From SCTD01 sp963781675 (GTDB lineage Bacteria > Actinomycetota > Actinomycetes > Mycobacteriales > SCTD01): a stretch of DNA of 64,000 bases. Shown here in pieces: positions 36,115 through 44,102 of the stretch. The translations under genes and the position numbers were made by a program. The stretch lies in NCBI GenBank assembly GCA_963781675.1, contig CAWAGF010000006.1, forward strand, positions 372,001-436,000, given 5' to 3'. The notes under the pieces are model-generated. The model did no database searches. It had not been told where the DNA came from and saw only the letters and a list, made by a program, of their open reading frames with translations. Numbering within the stretch: position 1 is the first letter of the stretch; each line of letters starts with the position of its first letter.

Positions 36115-36937
36115 CGGCGTCCGCCGAGAGGAAGCTCACCGCGTCGCCCTGGGCCAGCGGGGTCTCGACGTCGCGGACGACCGCGTCGCCGTCCACCGCC
36201 GCCAGCAGGTGCCGGTCCAGCACGAGGCCGACCGCCTCCGCGGCCGCACCGAGCGTGGCCGCCCGGACGGTGGTGGTGCCGGAGCCGGCCAGCACGCCGA
36301 ACCGCGCGACGGTCACCTCCGGAGCCGGGCGGCGGCGCGCGGCGTCGTACTCCAGCGGGTCGTTCACCCCGTCGACGGACGCCAGGGACGGGTCGGCCCG
36401 GCGCAGGCGCGCGTCGGCGAGCAGGGCCGCCTCGTCGAGGAACGCCACGGCGGCGTCCTCCAGCAGGAAGCCGGCGCGGGCACGGTCCTGCGCCAGCAGC
36501 GCCCGGGCCCGTGCGGCGAGGGCGGTGCGGTAGGCGGCGGCCAGCGGCTGGCGGAACCCCCGCACCACCGGCAGCGCGACGTCCCCGTCGCCCAGCGCGC
36601 GCACCACGCAGCGGACGAAGGCCGGGTGCAGGAACGGCAGGTCGGTCGAGCACACGAAGGCGCTGTCGTGACCGGCCAGCGCCTCCAGCCCGGTGGCGAT
36701 GCCCTGCAGCGGACCGCGCCCCTGCTCCACGTCGTCGACGACCTCGACGCCGGCGGGCAGCGCGGGGAGCTGCTGCCCCTGCGCGCGCACCACGACGACG
36801 GTGCCGTCGACGCCGCGGGCGGCGAGCCCGACGACCCGCCGCAGCAGGGTCGAGCCGTGCCACTCCAGCGACGACTTGGGCGCCCCCATGCGGGAGGACC
36901 GGCCGCCGGCGAGGACCACCGCTCCGGTCGCTGCCAC
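36107..36937 (-). CDS. MobA-MoaD fusion: molybdenum cofactor guanylyltransferase with C-terminal sulfur-carrier domain
   Basis: A 276-residue fusion. Residues 1-190 form a MobA nucleotidyltransferase (VVLAGGRSSRMG, CSTDLPFLHP), which attaches GMP to molybdopterin. From about residue 195 (EVTVARFGVLAGSGTTTVRA) the chain is a MoaD-like ubiquitin fold that ends in the diglycine SADAGG needed for thiocarboxylation. GTG 36937 is 29 bp below the M50 stop. The neighbour downstream is a tungsto/molybdo-enzyme, so the fusion probably serves its pterin cofactor and perhaps that of formate dehydrogenase. Confidence 0.88.
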   Translation of the reverse strand: MAATGAVVLAGGRSSRMGAPKSSLEWHGSTLLRRVVGLAARGVDGTVVVVRAQGQQLPALPAGVEVVDDVEQGRGPLQGIATGLEALAGHDSAFVCSTDLPFLHPAFVRCVVRALGDGDVALPVVRGFRQPLAAAYRTALAARARALLAQDRARAGFLLEDAAVAFLDEAALLADARLRRADPSLASVDGVNDPLEYDAARRRPAPEVTVARFGVLAGSGTTTVRAATLGAAAEAVGLVLDRHLLAAVDGDAVVRDVETPLAQGDAVSFLSADAGG

Positions 36938-36966
36938 ACCGCCGAGGCTACGGCCGGGTTCCCGGG

Positions 36967-39273
36967 TCAGCCGGGCGAGGCGGCGGCGCTCGGTGCGGAG
37001 GGCTCCGGCGCGGAGGCGGCCGGGGACGGCTCGGCCTGCGGCGCGCTCGTCTGCACCGGCTCGTCGCTCGGCGTCGCGGACGGCTCCAACGGCTCGCTGC
37101 TGCTCCCGGGGGTGGGGGAGCTGTCCGGCCCGGGCGCCCCGGACGCGCTCGGCTGCGCAGACGCCGAGGGCCGCGCGGAGGTGACCGGTGCCGGCGTCAC
37201 GTCCTGCTCGTCCACCAGCCCGTTGCGCACCAGCACCGCCAGGACCTCGGCCTGGACCTCCTGCACGGTGCGGTAGACGGTCGCCAGGTCGAGGTCCTCG
37301 ACCAGCTGCTCGACGCCCTCCAGCTTGGCGAAGGCCGCCTTCAGCTCGGCCTCCACCTGCTCGCTCGGCGCGTCCTGCAGCGCGACGACCAGCTGGACGG
37401 CGAGCGCGGTGGTGAGGCACTGGACGCAGTCGCGGTTGCCGGCGACAGCCGTGTTCACCGGGATCTGCACGTCGCTCTGGCCGATGACGAGGACGACCTG
37501 GAAGGCCACCGCCACCGTGGCGCAGCGCTGGCAGGAGGCCAGGGCGTACGCCTCGTTGCGGTTGTCGACCCGCTGCCCGTCCACGACCTTCACCAGCGCG
37601 ACGGCCACGTCGTACTGGACCGTGCCGTCCTCGGTGTTCACCGCGACGGCCTGGTTGTCGCCCTCGCCCGCAGCCTCCGGGACGGCGAAGGGGAGGACCT
37701 GCGCCGCAGTGGCCGCACCGGCCTCCGCCGGGCTGGAGGTCAGCACGGTCTGCAGCGGGCCGCCGTCCTCGGGGCGCACCAGCAGCAGCACCGGCGCAGA
37801 GGCGTCGCGCGGGACGAGCGCCAGCGCCGGGGTCATGCGGGCGCTCAGCTGCGCGGGCCGCTCGTACGACGCGGTCCGCAGCTGCAGCGCCTGGCCGATG
37901 GTGCCGCGGTCGTCGGCGCGCACCGGCTCGTACTGCCCGGACGGCCACCACGCCCAGGCCAGCAGGGCGAGCAGGGCGGCGCCGACGGCCGTCGCCAGCG
38001 TCCGCGCGACCGGGCGGCCCTGCGTGCGGCGCCAGGTCGACGTCGTGGTGGAGCGGACCAGGCGGACCAGCAGGTACGACACGGCGGCCACGGGCAGCAC
38101 CAGCGCGAGGACCTCGAGGGCGCCGGCGCCGAGGGCGAGGACGTCGCCCTGCTCGGCGGCGGCGGCCAGCTCGGACCCCTGCTGGTGCAGGCCCTTCCAC
38201 GCGGTCGCGACCAGTCGGGGGAGCAGCAGGACGGCGACGAGCATCATCCAGAGCAGCAGCGGCACGACCAGGAGCACCCAGCCGCGGACGACCCAGCGGG
38301 CCCAGCGGCGCAGCGGCTGCGGCGTGCCCCAGTTCTGCGGGAGCATCCCGGCCAGCGTGGGGCGGATGTGGTGGAACAGGTCGGGGACGCCGGTCAGGTC
38401 GGCCAGGATGTGGTAGCCGTCGGCCCGCACGACGGGGGCCAGCTGGCGGAGCATGAGCAGCAGCTGGGTGGCGACGACCAGCAGCAGCGCGTCCTGGTGC
38501 ACGAGCATCCACACGCCGGTGATGCCGACGGCGACGAGCGCGTTGAAGTAGAGGCCGCCGAGGTCCACGACGAGCCGGCCCCAGCGGCTGAGGCGGTAGG
38601 AGTCGTCGACGTCGGTGTAGAAGGCCGGCCAGACGAGGTAGAGCCCGGCGCCCATCGCCCCGGGGGTGGCCCCGCGGGCGCGGCAGGCCGCCGCGTGGCC
38701 GAACTCGTGCCAGCCGGCCGACAGCACCGTCATCGCGAAGACCGCGAGCAGCAGGCCGGGGGAGTCGAACGCCTGGCGCGTGCCGGCGGCCAGCCCGCGC
38801 TCCGCGAGCACCCACCAGCACGTCGCGGCGAAGGCGAGCAGCACCGGGACGACCACCCAGCGGCGGAACAGCCAGGCGAAGGGCGCGGTGATGCGGCGGG
38901 TGATGGCCGGGTCCGAGACGACGACCTTCAGCTTGAGGCCGAGCAGCGGGCTCGCCCTCTGCACCTCGGGCGCGGCGCCGTCGGGGTCGCCGAGCAGGCC
39001 GAGCGGGTCGAGCTTGTGCTCCAGCAGGTACTGCACGTCCTCGGCCGCGACCGCCTTGCCGACGCGCCGGCCGAGCTCGGCGGCGAGCGCGTCGAGGTCG
39101 CGCTCGCCGTCCAGGCTGTCGAGCAGGGCGTAGAGCAGCGGCGTGACCTGGACGGTCTGGCCGTCGCCCCGGCGGACGAGGCCGGGCACGTCCTGGTAGC
39201 CGGAGCCGGAGAGCTCGCCGAGCAGCTCGACGCCCGGCGCCCGGGCAGGCGCGCGGGCGCCGAGGAGTTCCAC
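36967..39273 (-). CDS. Putative M50 peptide zinc metalloprotease with N-terminal PqqD/RRE-like domain
   Basis: A 768-residue polytopic protein. Residues about 15-95 resemble a PqqD-type peptide-binding (RRE) winged helix: YQDVPGLVRRGDGQTVQVTP, then LLDSLDGERDLDALAAELG. Then come several membrane segments with a zinc site HEFGH (189-193) and the family stretch WPAFYTDVDDSYRLSRWGR. After the last membrane segment a domain has two CxxC pairs (SCQRC and DCVQC) in similar A-x-A-x-Q-V contexts. The last 75 residues are Pro/Ser-rich. It sits 6 bp downstream of the repeat protein, its probable substrate or partner. Exact role unknown. Confidence 0.82.
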   Translation of the reverse strand: MELLGARAPARAPGVELLGELSGSGYQDVPGLVRRGDGQTVQVTPLLYALLDSLDGERDLDALAAELGRRVGKAVAAEDVQYLLEHKLDPLGLLGDPDGAAPEVQRASPLLGLKLKVVVSDPAITRRITAPFAWLFRRWVVVPVLLAFAATCWWVLAERGLAAGTRQAFDSPGLLLAVFAMTVLSAGWHEFGHAAACRARGATPGAMGAGLYLVWPAFYTDVDDSYRLSRWGRLVVDLGGLYFNALVAVGITGVWMLVHQDALLLVVATQLLLMLRQLAPVVRADGYHILADLTGVPDLFHHIRPTLAGMLPQNWGTPQPLRRWARWVVRGWVLLVVPLLLWMMLVAVLLLPRLVATAWKGLHQQGSELAAAAEQGDVLALGAGALEVLALVLPVAAVSYLLVRLVRSTTTSTWRRTQGRPVARTLATAVGAALLALLAWAWWPSGQYEPVRADDRGTIGQALQLRTASYERPAQLSARMTPALALVPRDASAPVLLLVRPEDGGPLQTVLTSSPAEAGAATAAQVLPFAVPEAAGEGDNQAVAVNTEDGTVQYDVAVALVKVVDGQRVDNRNEAYALASCQRCATVAVAFQVVLVIGQSDVQIPVNTAVAGNRDCVQCLTTALAVQLVVALQDAPSEQVEAELKAAFAKLEGVEQLVEDLDLATVYRTVQEVQAEVLAVLVRNGLVDEQDVTPAPVTSARPSASAQPSASGAPGPDSSPTPGSSSEPLEPSATPSDEPVQTSAPQAEPSPAASAPEPSAPSAAASPG

Positions 39274-39279
39274 CGGCTG

Positions 39280-39921
39280 CTACTGCTGGATCGTGGAGTC
39301 CTGGGCAGCGGTGGCATCTGCCGTCACGCCGTCCAGGTCCTGGTTGATGATCGCGGTCTGCTGCGCCACCGCGGTCGCCTCGGAGCCGACCGAGCCGACG
39401 TTGGCCGAGACCGCGGCGTCGATCGGCGCGGCGATGTTGGCGTTGGCCGCGACCGCACCCGCGATGGGGGCAGCGGCGTCGACGTCGGCGTCCACGTCCA
39501 GGTCGACGTCGAGCAGGTTGCCGCCCGCGGACAGGTCGCCCACCGCGACGTCGCCGTCGGTCGGCTGCTCGGCCACCGGCGTGCTGGTCTCCGGGATGCT
39601 GTCGTCGCCCTGGTCGAGGACGGAGGTCTGCGGGGCGTTGGCGATGGCGTCGCCGGACTGCGTCTGGTCGATCAGGACGGCCTGGTCGGTCAGCGCGGTG
39701 GCCTCCGAGCCGACCGACAGCAGGTTCGCGGAGGCGGCCGCGGTGATGGGGGCCGCCACGTTGAGGTTGGCCGCGACGGCCAGGTCGACCGGCGCCGCCA
39801 GGTCCAGGGCGAGGTCCACGTCGGCGTTCAGGTCCAGCAGCGACAGGACCTCCTTGGTCGGGAGCGCGGTGGCGCTCTCGGCCTCGAGGTCAGCAGCGCT
39901 CAGGCGGTCCAGCTCGGTCAT
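39280..39921 (-). CDS. Leader-like repeat protein paired with the M50 metalloprotease
   Basis: A 213-residue acidic, Ala/Asp/Val-rich protein with no signal peptide or membrane segment. Residues 1-33 (MTELDRLSAADLEAESATAL, then PTKEVLSLLDLNAD) look like a RiPP-type leader. The rest holds two imperfect repeats of about 75 residues, each with D-V-D runs, AAPI-TAA/DAA, SAN, the shared SVGSEATA block and a Q/N-rich end (TDQAVLIDQ; QQTAIINQ). Strong ribosome site GAAGGA before ATG 39921. Six bp before the M50 gene. No function known; being recognised by the RRE-like domain is an inference. Confidence 0.8.
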   Translation of the reverse strand: MTELDRLSAADLEAESATALPTKEVLSLLDLNADVDLALDLAAPVDLAVAANLNVAAPITAAASANLLSVGSEATALTDQAVLIDQTQSGDAIANAPQTSVLDQGDDSIPETSTPVAEQPTDGDVAVGDLSAGGNLLDVDLDVDADVDAAAPIAGAVAANANIAAPIDAAVSANVGSVGSEATAVAQQTAIINQDLDGVTADATAAQDSTIQQ

Positions 39922-39958
39922 CGGTGGTCCTTCTCTTCCGGCACGTCGACAGGTCTTG

Positions 39959-39974
39959 GACGGTTTCGACCGTC
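39959..39974. promoter_or_regulatory. Inverted repeat upstream of the repeat-protein gene
   Basis: GACGGT-TTCG-ACCGTC is a perfect 6-bp inverted repeat with a TTCG loop, 38 bp upstream of the ATG of the repeat-protein gene and 90 bp from the divergent SDR start. It could be an operator in the shared promoter region or a 5'-leader hairpin of the minus-strand transcript. Only the symmetry is seen; no regulator is known. Confidence 0.4.
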
Positions 39975-40064
39975 TGCTCCCCCTTCTCCCGGGCCCCAAC
40001 CGCGGCATCCGGGTGACGCGCTGGCAGGCTCTGTCCCACCAGCCCCTGCTCCGAGGAGTCCCCG

Positions 40065-40847
40065 ATGCTCGACCTGACCGGTACCTCGTCCCTCGTCACC
40101 GGCGGGGCCTCCGGCCTCGGCGAGGCCACCGTCCGCGCCCTGGCGGCCCGGGGCGCCTCGGTCGTCGTCGTCGACCTCCAGGACGAGAAGGGCCAGGCCG
40201 TCGCCAGCTCGGTCGGCGGCGGCTACGTGCGGGCCGACGTGACCGACCCGGAGCAGGTCGTCGCCGCGATCGAGGCGGCGGAGGAGCACGGGCCGCTGCG
40301 CACGCTCGTCACTGCCGCCGGCATCGGCTGGGCCTCGCGCACCATCGGCCGCGACGGGTCGTACGACTCGGCGCACGACCTGGCCGCCTTCCAGAAGGTG
40401 CTGGCCGTCAACCTGGTCGGCACCTTCAACTGCGTGCGCCTGGCCGCGACCGCGATGGCGCGGCACGACGCCGTCGACGCCGACGGGCAGAAGGGGTCCA
40501 TCGTCACGATGGCCTCCGTCGCCGCCTTCGACGGCCAGATCGGCCAGGCCGCCTACAGCGCGAGCAAGGGCGGCGTCGTCGGCATGACGCTGCCGGTCGC
40601 GCGCGACCTGTCCGCCGCCGGCATCCGCCTCAACTGCGTCGCGCCGGGGCTCATCGACACGCCGATCTACGGCGAGGGCGAGGCCTCCGAGGCGTTCAAG
40701 GCGCAGCTCGGCGCGAACGTGCTGTTCCCCAAGCGCCTCGGCAGCTCCGAGGAGCTGGCGTCGATGGTCGTCGAGCTGCTCGTGAACACCTACGCCAACG
40801 GCGAGGTCGTCCGCGTCGACGGCGGCATCCGGATGCCCCCGAAGTAG
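40065..40847 (+). CDS. SDR family oxidoreductase (3-hydroxyacyl-CoA dehydrogenase type)
   Basis: A 260-residue classical SDR with TGGASGLGEATV, the catalytic YSASK and the C-terminal RVDGGIRMPPK. It is clearly related to the enzyme at 20219 (shared FDGQIGQAAYSASKGGVVG and MTLP-ARDL) but has a longer middle region (IGRDGSYDSAHDLAAFQKV). Divergent from the repeat-protein/M50 operon. Probable step in fatty or branched acyl-CoA oxidation. Confidence 0.9.
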   Translation: MLDLTGTSSLVTGGASGLGEATVRALAARGASVVVVDLQDEKGQAVASSVGGGYVRADVTDPEQVVAAIEAAEEHGPLRTLVTAAGIGWASRTIGRDGSYDSAHDLAAFQKVLAVNLVGTFNCVRLAATAMARHDAVDADGQKGSIVTMASVAAFDGQIGQAAYSASKGGVVGMTLPVARDLSAAGIRLNCVAPGLIDTPIYGEGEASEAFKAQLGANVLFPKRLGSSEELASMVVELLVNTYANGEVVRVDGGIRMPPK

Positions 40848-40884
40848 CGTGCGGGTCCTCGCGCCGGCTGCGTCCGGCGTCGAG

Positions 40885-40977
40885 GGAGGCGTACGCGTTC
40901 CTGGTGGGCGCCCCGGTCTTCAAAACCGGTGAGGGCGAGCACCTCGTCCTGGCGGGTTCGATTCCCGTCCGCCTCCG
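40885..40977 (+). tRNA. selC: tRNA-Sec (anticodon UCA)
   Basis: A 93-nt tRNA with 5' acceptor GGAGGCG pairing CGCCTCC, discriminator G and no encoded CCA. The anticodon stem CCGGT/ACCGG closes the loop CTTCAAA, giving anticodon TCA (40920-40922), which reads UGA. A long variable arm (GAGG...CCTC) and the T-loop GTTCGATTC are clear. The total length, extended acceptor/T stack (13 bp) and long extra arm are typical for selenocysteine tRNA. It lies alone 38 bp after the SDR gene. Confidence 0.95.
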
Positions 40978-41108
40978 CTGAGCTGCGGTTCTGTCCTGCT
41001 CGGCGCGCACCGGCGCCGGGCGGCCCAGGTGTGCGAAGGGTCTAAGTGCCCGGTTGTGACCTGTGCCACACTTCGTCCTCTTCCGCCATTCGTCGTCCTG
41101 GAGGACGC

Positions 41109-42671
41109 GTGCTCCGCAAGCTCTCCGCCTGCTCCGTCGCTGTGGCAGCGCTCGCCGCCGGGCTGGTCGCCGCTCCGAGCGCGTCCGCCGCGCCCGATCG
41201 GGCCACCCGCGCCGAGCAGGCGGCCCGGACGCACCCGAACCAGGTCGCGCTGGATGACAGCGACGCGCTGATCGTGCGTGACCAGTTCACGGACGCCGAC
41301 GGCACCGCGCACGTGCGGTTCGACCGCACGCGAAGCGGCCTCCCGGTCCTGGGCGGCGACCTCGTCGTCCACCAGGCCCCCGACGGCGCGCTGCGCGGCG
41401 TCTCCGCCACGACGCGCCGGCCTCTGCGCCTGTCGCTGACCTCGTCGGTGACGAAGGAGGAGGCCATCGCCACGGCCCGCGCCGCTGCGGACAACGGCGC
41501 CACCGGGGTCGCCAGCGCTGTCCTCGAGATCGACGCGCGCGAGGAGGGTCCGCGGCTGGTGTGGGCCGTCGTCGTGCTCGGTCAGCAGGAGGACCAGACG
41601 CCGTCCGAGCTGCTGACCCTCGTGGACGCGCAGAGCCGCCGCATCGTCGACACGCAGGAGCAGGTCGAGACCGCCGACACCGGCACGGGCAACAGCCTCT
41701 GGAGCGGACAGGTCCGGATCTCGACCACGCAGGTCGCGGGCGGCTTCACGCTCACCGACGCCGATCGGGGCGCGGGGCTGCAGCGCACGACGGACCTGAA
41801 CGGCGCCACGACCGGCAGCGGTGCGGCCTTCACCGACGCCGACGACGTGTGGGGCAGCGGTGACCTGACCAGCCGGCAGTCGGCGGCGGTCGACGCGCAC
41901 TACGGCGCGGCCAAGACCTGGGACTTCTACCAGAGCACCTACGGCCGGAGCGGCATCGCCAACGACGGGAAGGGCGCGCTCAGCCGGGTGCACTACGGCA
42001 CCGACTACGACAACGCCTTCTGGCAGGACAGCTGCTTCTGCATGACGTACGGCGACGGTGCCAAGGGCGCGGGCTACGACGACGGGCCGCTCGTCTCGCT
42101 GGACGTCGCGGGACACGAGATGAGCCACGGCGTCACGAGCCGGACCGCGCGGCTCAACTACAGCGGTGAGAGCGGCGGGCTCAACGAGGCCACCAGCGAC
42201 ATCTTCGGCACGATGGTCGAGTTCTACGCCGCGAACGCGGCGGACGTGGGCGACTACGACATCGGCGAGCAGTTCACGCACGGGCAGCCGTTCCGCTTCA
42301 TGTGGAACCCGATCAAGGACGGCTCCTCGCCCAACTGCTACTCCAAGTCGCTCGGCCGCCTGAACGTGCACTACTCGTCCGGCGTCGCGAACCGGTTCTT
42401 CTACCTGCTCTCGGAGGGCAGCACGAGCACCCGGTACACGGGTGGCCTCACGGTGCCGACGTGCAACGCTGCGCCTGCCGTCGTGGGCATCACGCAGGCC
42501 AAGGCCGGGGCGATCTGGTACCGGGCGCTGACGACGTACCTGACGTCCCGCAGCAAGTACGCCGACGCGCGCCTCGCCACGCTCAACGCGGCGGCGTCCC
42601 TCTACGGCGGCTCGGGCTCGCCGGAGTACGCAGCGGTGAACGCCGCCTGGCGCGCGGTCGGCGTCGTCTAG
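41109..42671 (+). CDS. Secreted M4 (thermolysin-like) metalloprotease
   Basis: A 520-residue preproenzyme. The GTG at 41109 follows GGAGG and gives a signal peptide with cleavage after APSASA. An FTP-type propeptide region follows (DALIVRDQFTDADGTAHVRF). The zinc site is HEMSH (336-340) and the third ligand is in GGLNEATSDIFG (Glu360); the C-terminal histidine is in NVHYSSGVANRFFY. Expected to be secreted and self-processed, degrading external protein. A strong hairpin terminator follows the stop. Confidence 0.94.
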   Translation: MLRKLSACSVAVAALAAGLVAAPSASAAPDRATRAEQAARTHPNQVALDDSDALIVRDQFTDADGTAHVRFDRTRSGLPVLGGDLVVHQAPDGALRGVSATTRRPLRLSLTSSVTKEEAIATARAAADNGATGVASAVLEIDAREEGPRLVWAVVVLGQQEDQTPSELLTLVDAQSRRIVDTQEQVETADTGTGNSLWSGQVRISTTQVAGGFTLTDADRGAGLQRTTDLNGATTGSGAAFTDADDVWGSGDLTSRQSAAVDAHYGAAKTWDFYQSTYGRSGIANDGKGALSRVHYGTDYDNAFWQDSCFCMTYGDGAKGAGYDDGPLVSLDVAGHEMSHGVTSRTARLNYSGESGGLNEATSDIFGTMVEFYAANAADVGDYDIGEQFTHGQPFRFMWNPIKDGSSPNCYSKSLGRLNVHYSSGVANRFFYLLSEGSTSTRYTGGLTVPTCNAAPAVVGITQAKAGAIWYRALTTYLTSRSKYADARLATLNAAASLYGGSGSPEYAAVNAAWRAVGVV

Positions 42672-42684
42672 GTCGACGCGGGTC

Positions 42685-42719
42685 ACGGAGGGGCCGGTGC
42701 AGCGCGCCGGCCCCTCCGT
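42685..42719. terminator. Bidirectional hairpin terminator between the M4 protease and the RibD-type gene
   Basis: A perfect 13-bp stem, ACGGAGGGGCCGG pairing with CCGGCCCCTCCGT, with a 9-nt loop. It lies between two convergent genes, 14 bp after the protease stop and 42 bp before the other gene end, so it can serve both. Confidence 0.8.
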
Positions 42720-42760
42720 CCTGCGCGGGGCGCGACGTGGCGGCGCTCTCCGCCGCAGCG

Positions 42761-43330
42761 TCAGGCTGCGACGGGCGCGGGGCGGAACCGCAGCGCCATC
42801 GCCCCCGAGCGGAAGTCGCGCCGGTCCACGAGGTCCAGCTGGATCCGCTCGCGCAGGCCACCGAGCAGTGCCGGGCCGTGGCCGGCGAGGACCGGCTGCA
42901 CCAGGAGCTCGTACTCGTCGATCAGCCCGAGGTCGGCGAGCGCCAGGGGGAGCGTCACCCCACCGACCCACAGGCCCTCGCCCGGCTCCTCCTTGAGCCG
43001 CTGCACCGCCTGCGCGAGGTCGCCCCGCACCAGCTCGGCGTTCCAGTCGACGGCGTCGAGGGTGCCCGACACGACGTGCTTGCGCGCCCGGTCGATCGCC
43101 TCGGCGAACGGGACCTCGTGCGGGCCCATCCAGTCCGGCCAGCTGCCCGTGACCGGCCGCCGCCAGGCCGACTCCATCATCTCGTAGGTGACCCGGCCGA
43201 ACAGCAGCGCGTCGGCGCGCTCCAGCTGCGCGGTCCAGTAGCGCATCGACTCGTCGTCCGGCGGCAGCCCCGCCTCGTGGTGGCAGCAGCCGTCGAGCGT
43301 GACGTTGATCGAGTACCGCAGCGGTCGCAC
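42761..43330 (-). CDS. Dihydrofolate reductase family protein (RibD C-terminal domain)
   Basis: A 189-residue cytoplasmic protein of the RibD_C/DHFR-like fold. Family pattern: LRYSINVTLDGCC at the start, LLFGRVTYEMME, and GEGLWVGGVTLPLAL with LIDEYELLVQPVLAG. Such proteins bind NADPH, but substrates are mostly unknown. It stands alone between the M4 protease terminator and the B3/B4 gene. Confidence 0.88.
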   Translation of the reverse strand: MRPLRYSINVTLDGCCHHEAGLPPDDESMRYWTAQLERADALLFGRVTYEMMESAWRRPVTGSWPDWMGPHEVPFAEAIDRARKHVVSGTLDAVDWNAELVRGDLAQAVQRLKEEPGEGLWVGGVTLPLALADLGLIDEYELLVQPVLAGHGPALLGGLRERIQLDLVDRRDFRSGAMALRFRPAPVAA

Positions 43331-43367
43331 GCGTGACCTCCTGTCCGGCGCCGTGGCCGGACCGTAC

Positions 43368-44102
43368 TCAGGCGTTGCCCTCGGCCGGCTGCGGCGCGCG
43401 CAGGACCCGCTGCGCGACCCGGACGTCCGGACCCAGGCGTCGCAGGTGGGCGACCAGGTCGTCTGCCGCGGCCTGCAGCGCCGCGTCGTCCAGGGGGCCG
43501 AGCGCGTCCAGGACGAACAGCGCGGCGGTGGTGCCGTCGTGCAGCTGGGTGCGGCGGGCCTGGCGCCAGTTCCAGCGTCGGCAGGTCACGCCGGCGTCGT
43601 CGCACCACACGACCTCGCCGGGCTCCGGGTGCTCCACGACCGGCTCGCCGCCGGACGCGGTGTCGAAGGGCTCGCTGCCGGTGCTGCGCACCAGGCGCGG
43701 CGGTCCGGCGTAGCGGTCCAGGTCCTCGCCGCCGAGCGGGACGCCGTGCAGCACCGAGACGGCGTTGTAGACGTCGGTGAGCCGGTTCACCCGAGGCAGC
43801 CCGGCCTCGGCGCGCCGCAGCAGCGCCTCCAGGCTGTTGCGGTGCCGCTGCGGCTTGCGCTCGCCGAAGGCGCGGTACGCCTCCCGCCAGGCCGCGACGT
43901 GCGGGTGCTCCTCGACGGGCTGCTCGGCGAAGGCGCTCCGCGCCGAGGCCTCCGCCGCCTGCAGCAGCTCCTCGCTCACCGCGTCGCTCGCACCCGGCTC
44001 GATCCCGTCGACGGCCAGCAGCAGGGCGCGGTAGTCGGGCCGGAGCGCCAGCACGTCGTCATCGATGCGTGCGGCGGCCAGGAACGCGTCGAGGTCACGC
44101 AC
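43368..44102 (-). CDS. B3/B4 tRNA-binding domain protein
   Basis: A 244-residue protein whose main part resembles the B3/B4 domain of phenylalanyl-tRNA synthetase beta, seen as WREAYRAFGERKPQRHRNSL, LPRVNRLTDVYNAVS and VWCDDAGVTCRRWNWRQA. Free-standing B3/B4 proteins are thought to edit mischarged tRNA or act on small amino-acid-like compounds. The GTG start overlaps the stop of the XRE regulator by 8 bp, so both form one operon. Confidence 0.82.
   Translation of the reverse strand: MRDLDAFLAAARIDDDVLALRPDYRALLLAVDGIEPGASDAVSEELLQAAEASARSAFAEQPVEEHPHVAAWREAYRAFGERKPQRHRNSLEALLRRAEAGLPRVNRLTDVYNAVSVLHGVPLGGEDLDRYAGPPRLVRSTGSEPFDTASGGEPVVEHPEPGEVVWCDDAGVTCRRWNWRQARRTQLHDGTTAALFVLDALGPLDDAALQAAADDLVAHLRRLGPDVRVAQRVLRAPQPAEGNA

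Noticed and set aside
36967..39273. The M50 protein as an ordinary site-2 protease that cuts anti-sigma factors
   Set aside because: It lacks a PDZ domain and has a PqqD-like N-terminus and a CxxC-bearing C-terminal domain; no sigma or anti-sigma gene is near.
34717..40077. A very long plus-strand open frame (about 1,780 codons) antisense to AOR, MobA-MoaD, M50 and the repeat protein
   Set aside because: It is low-complexity Arg/Ala/Gly/Pro translation without domains, a usual shadow of high-GC third positions; the minus-strand genes have clear family motifs.
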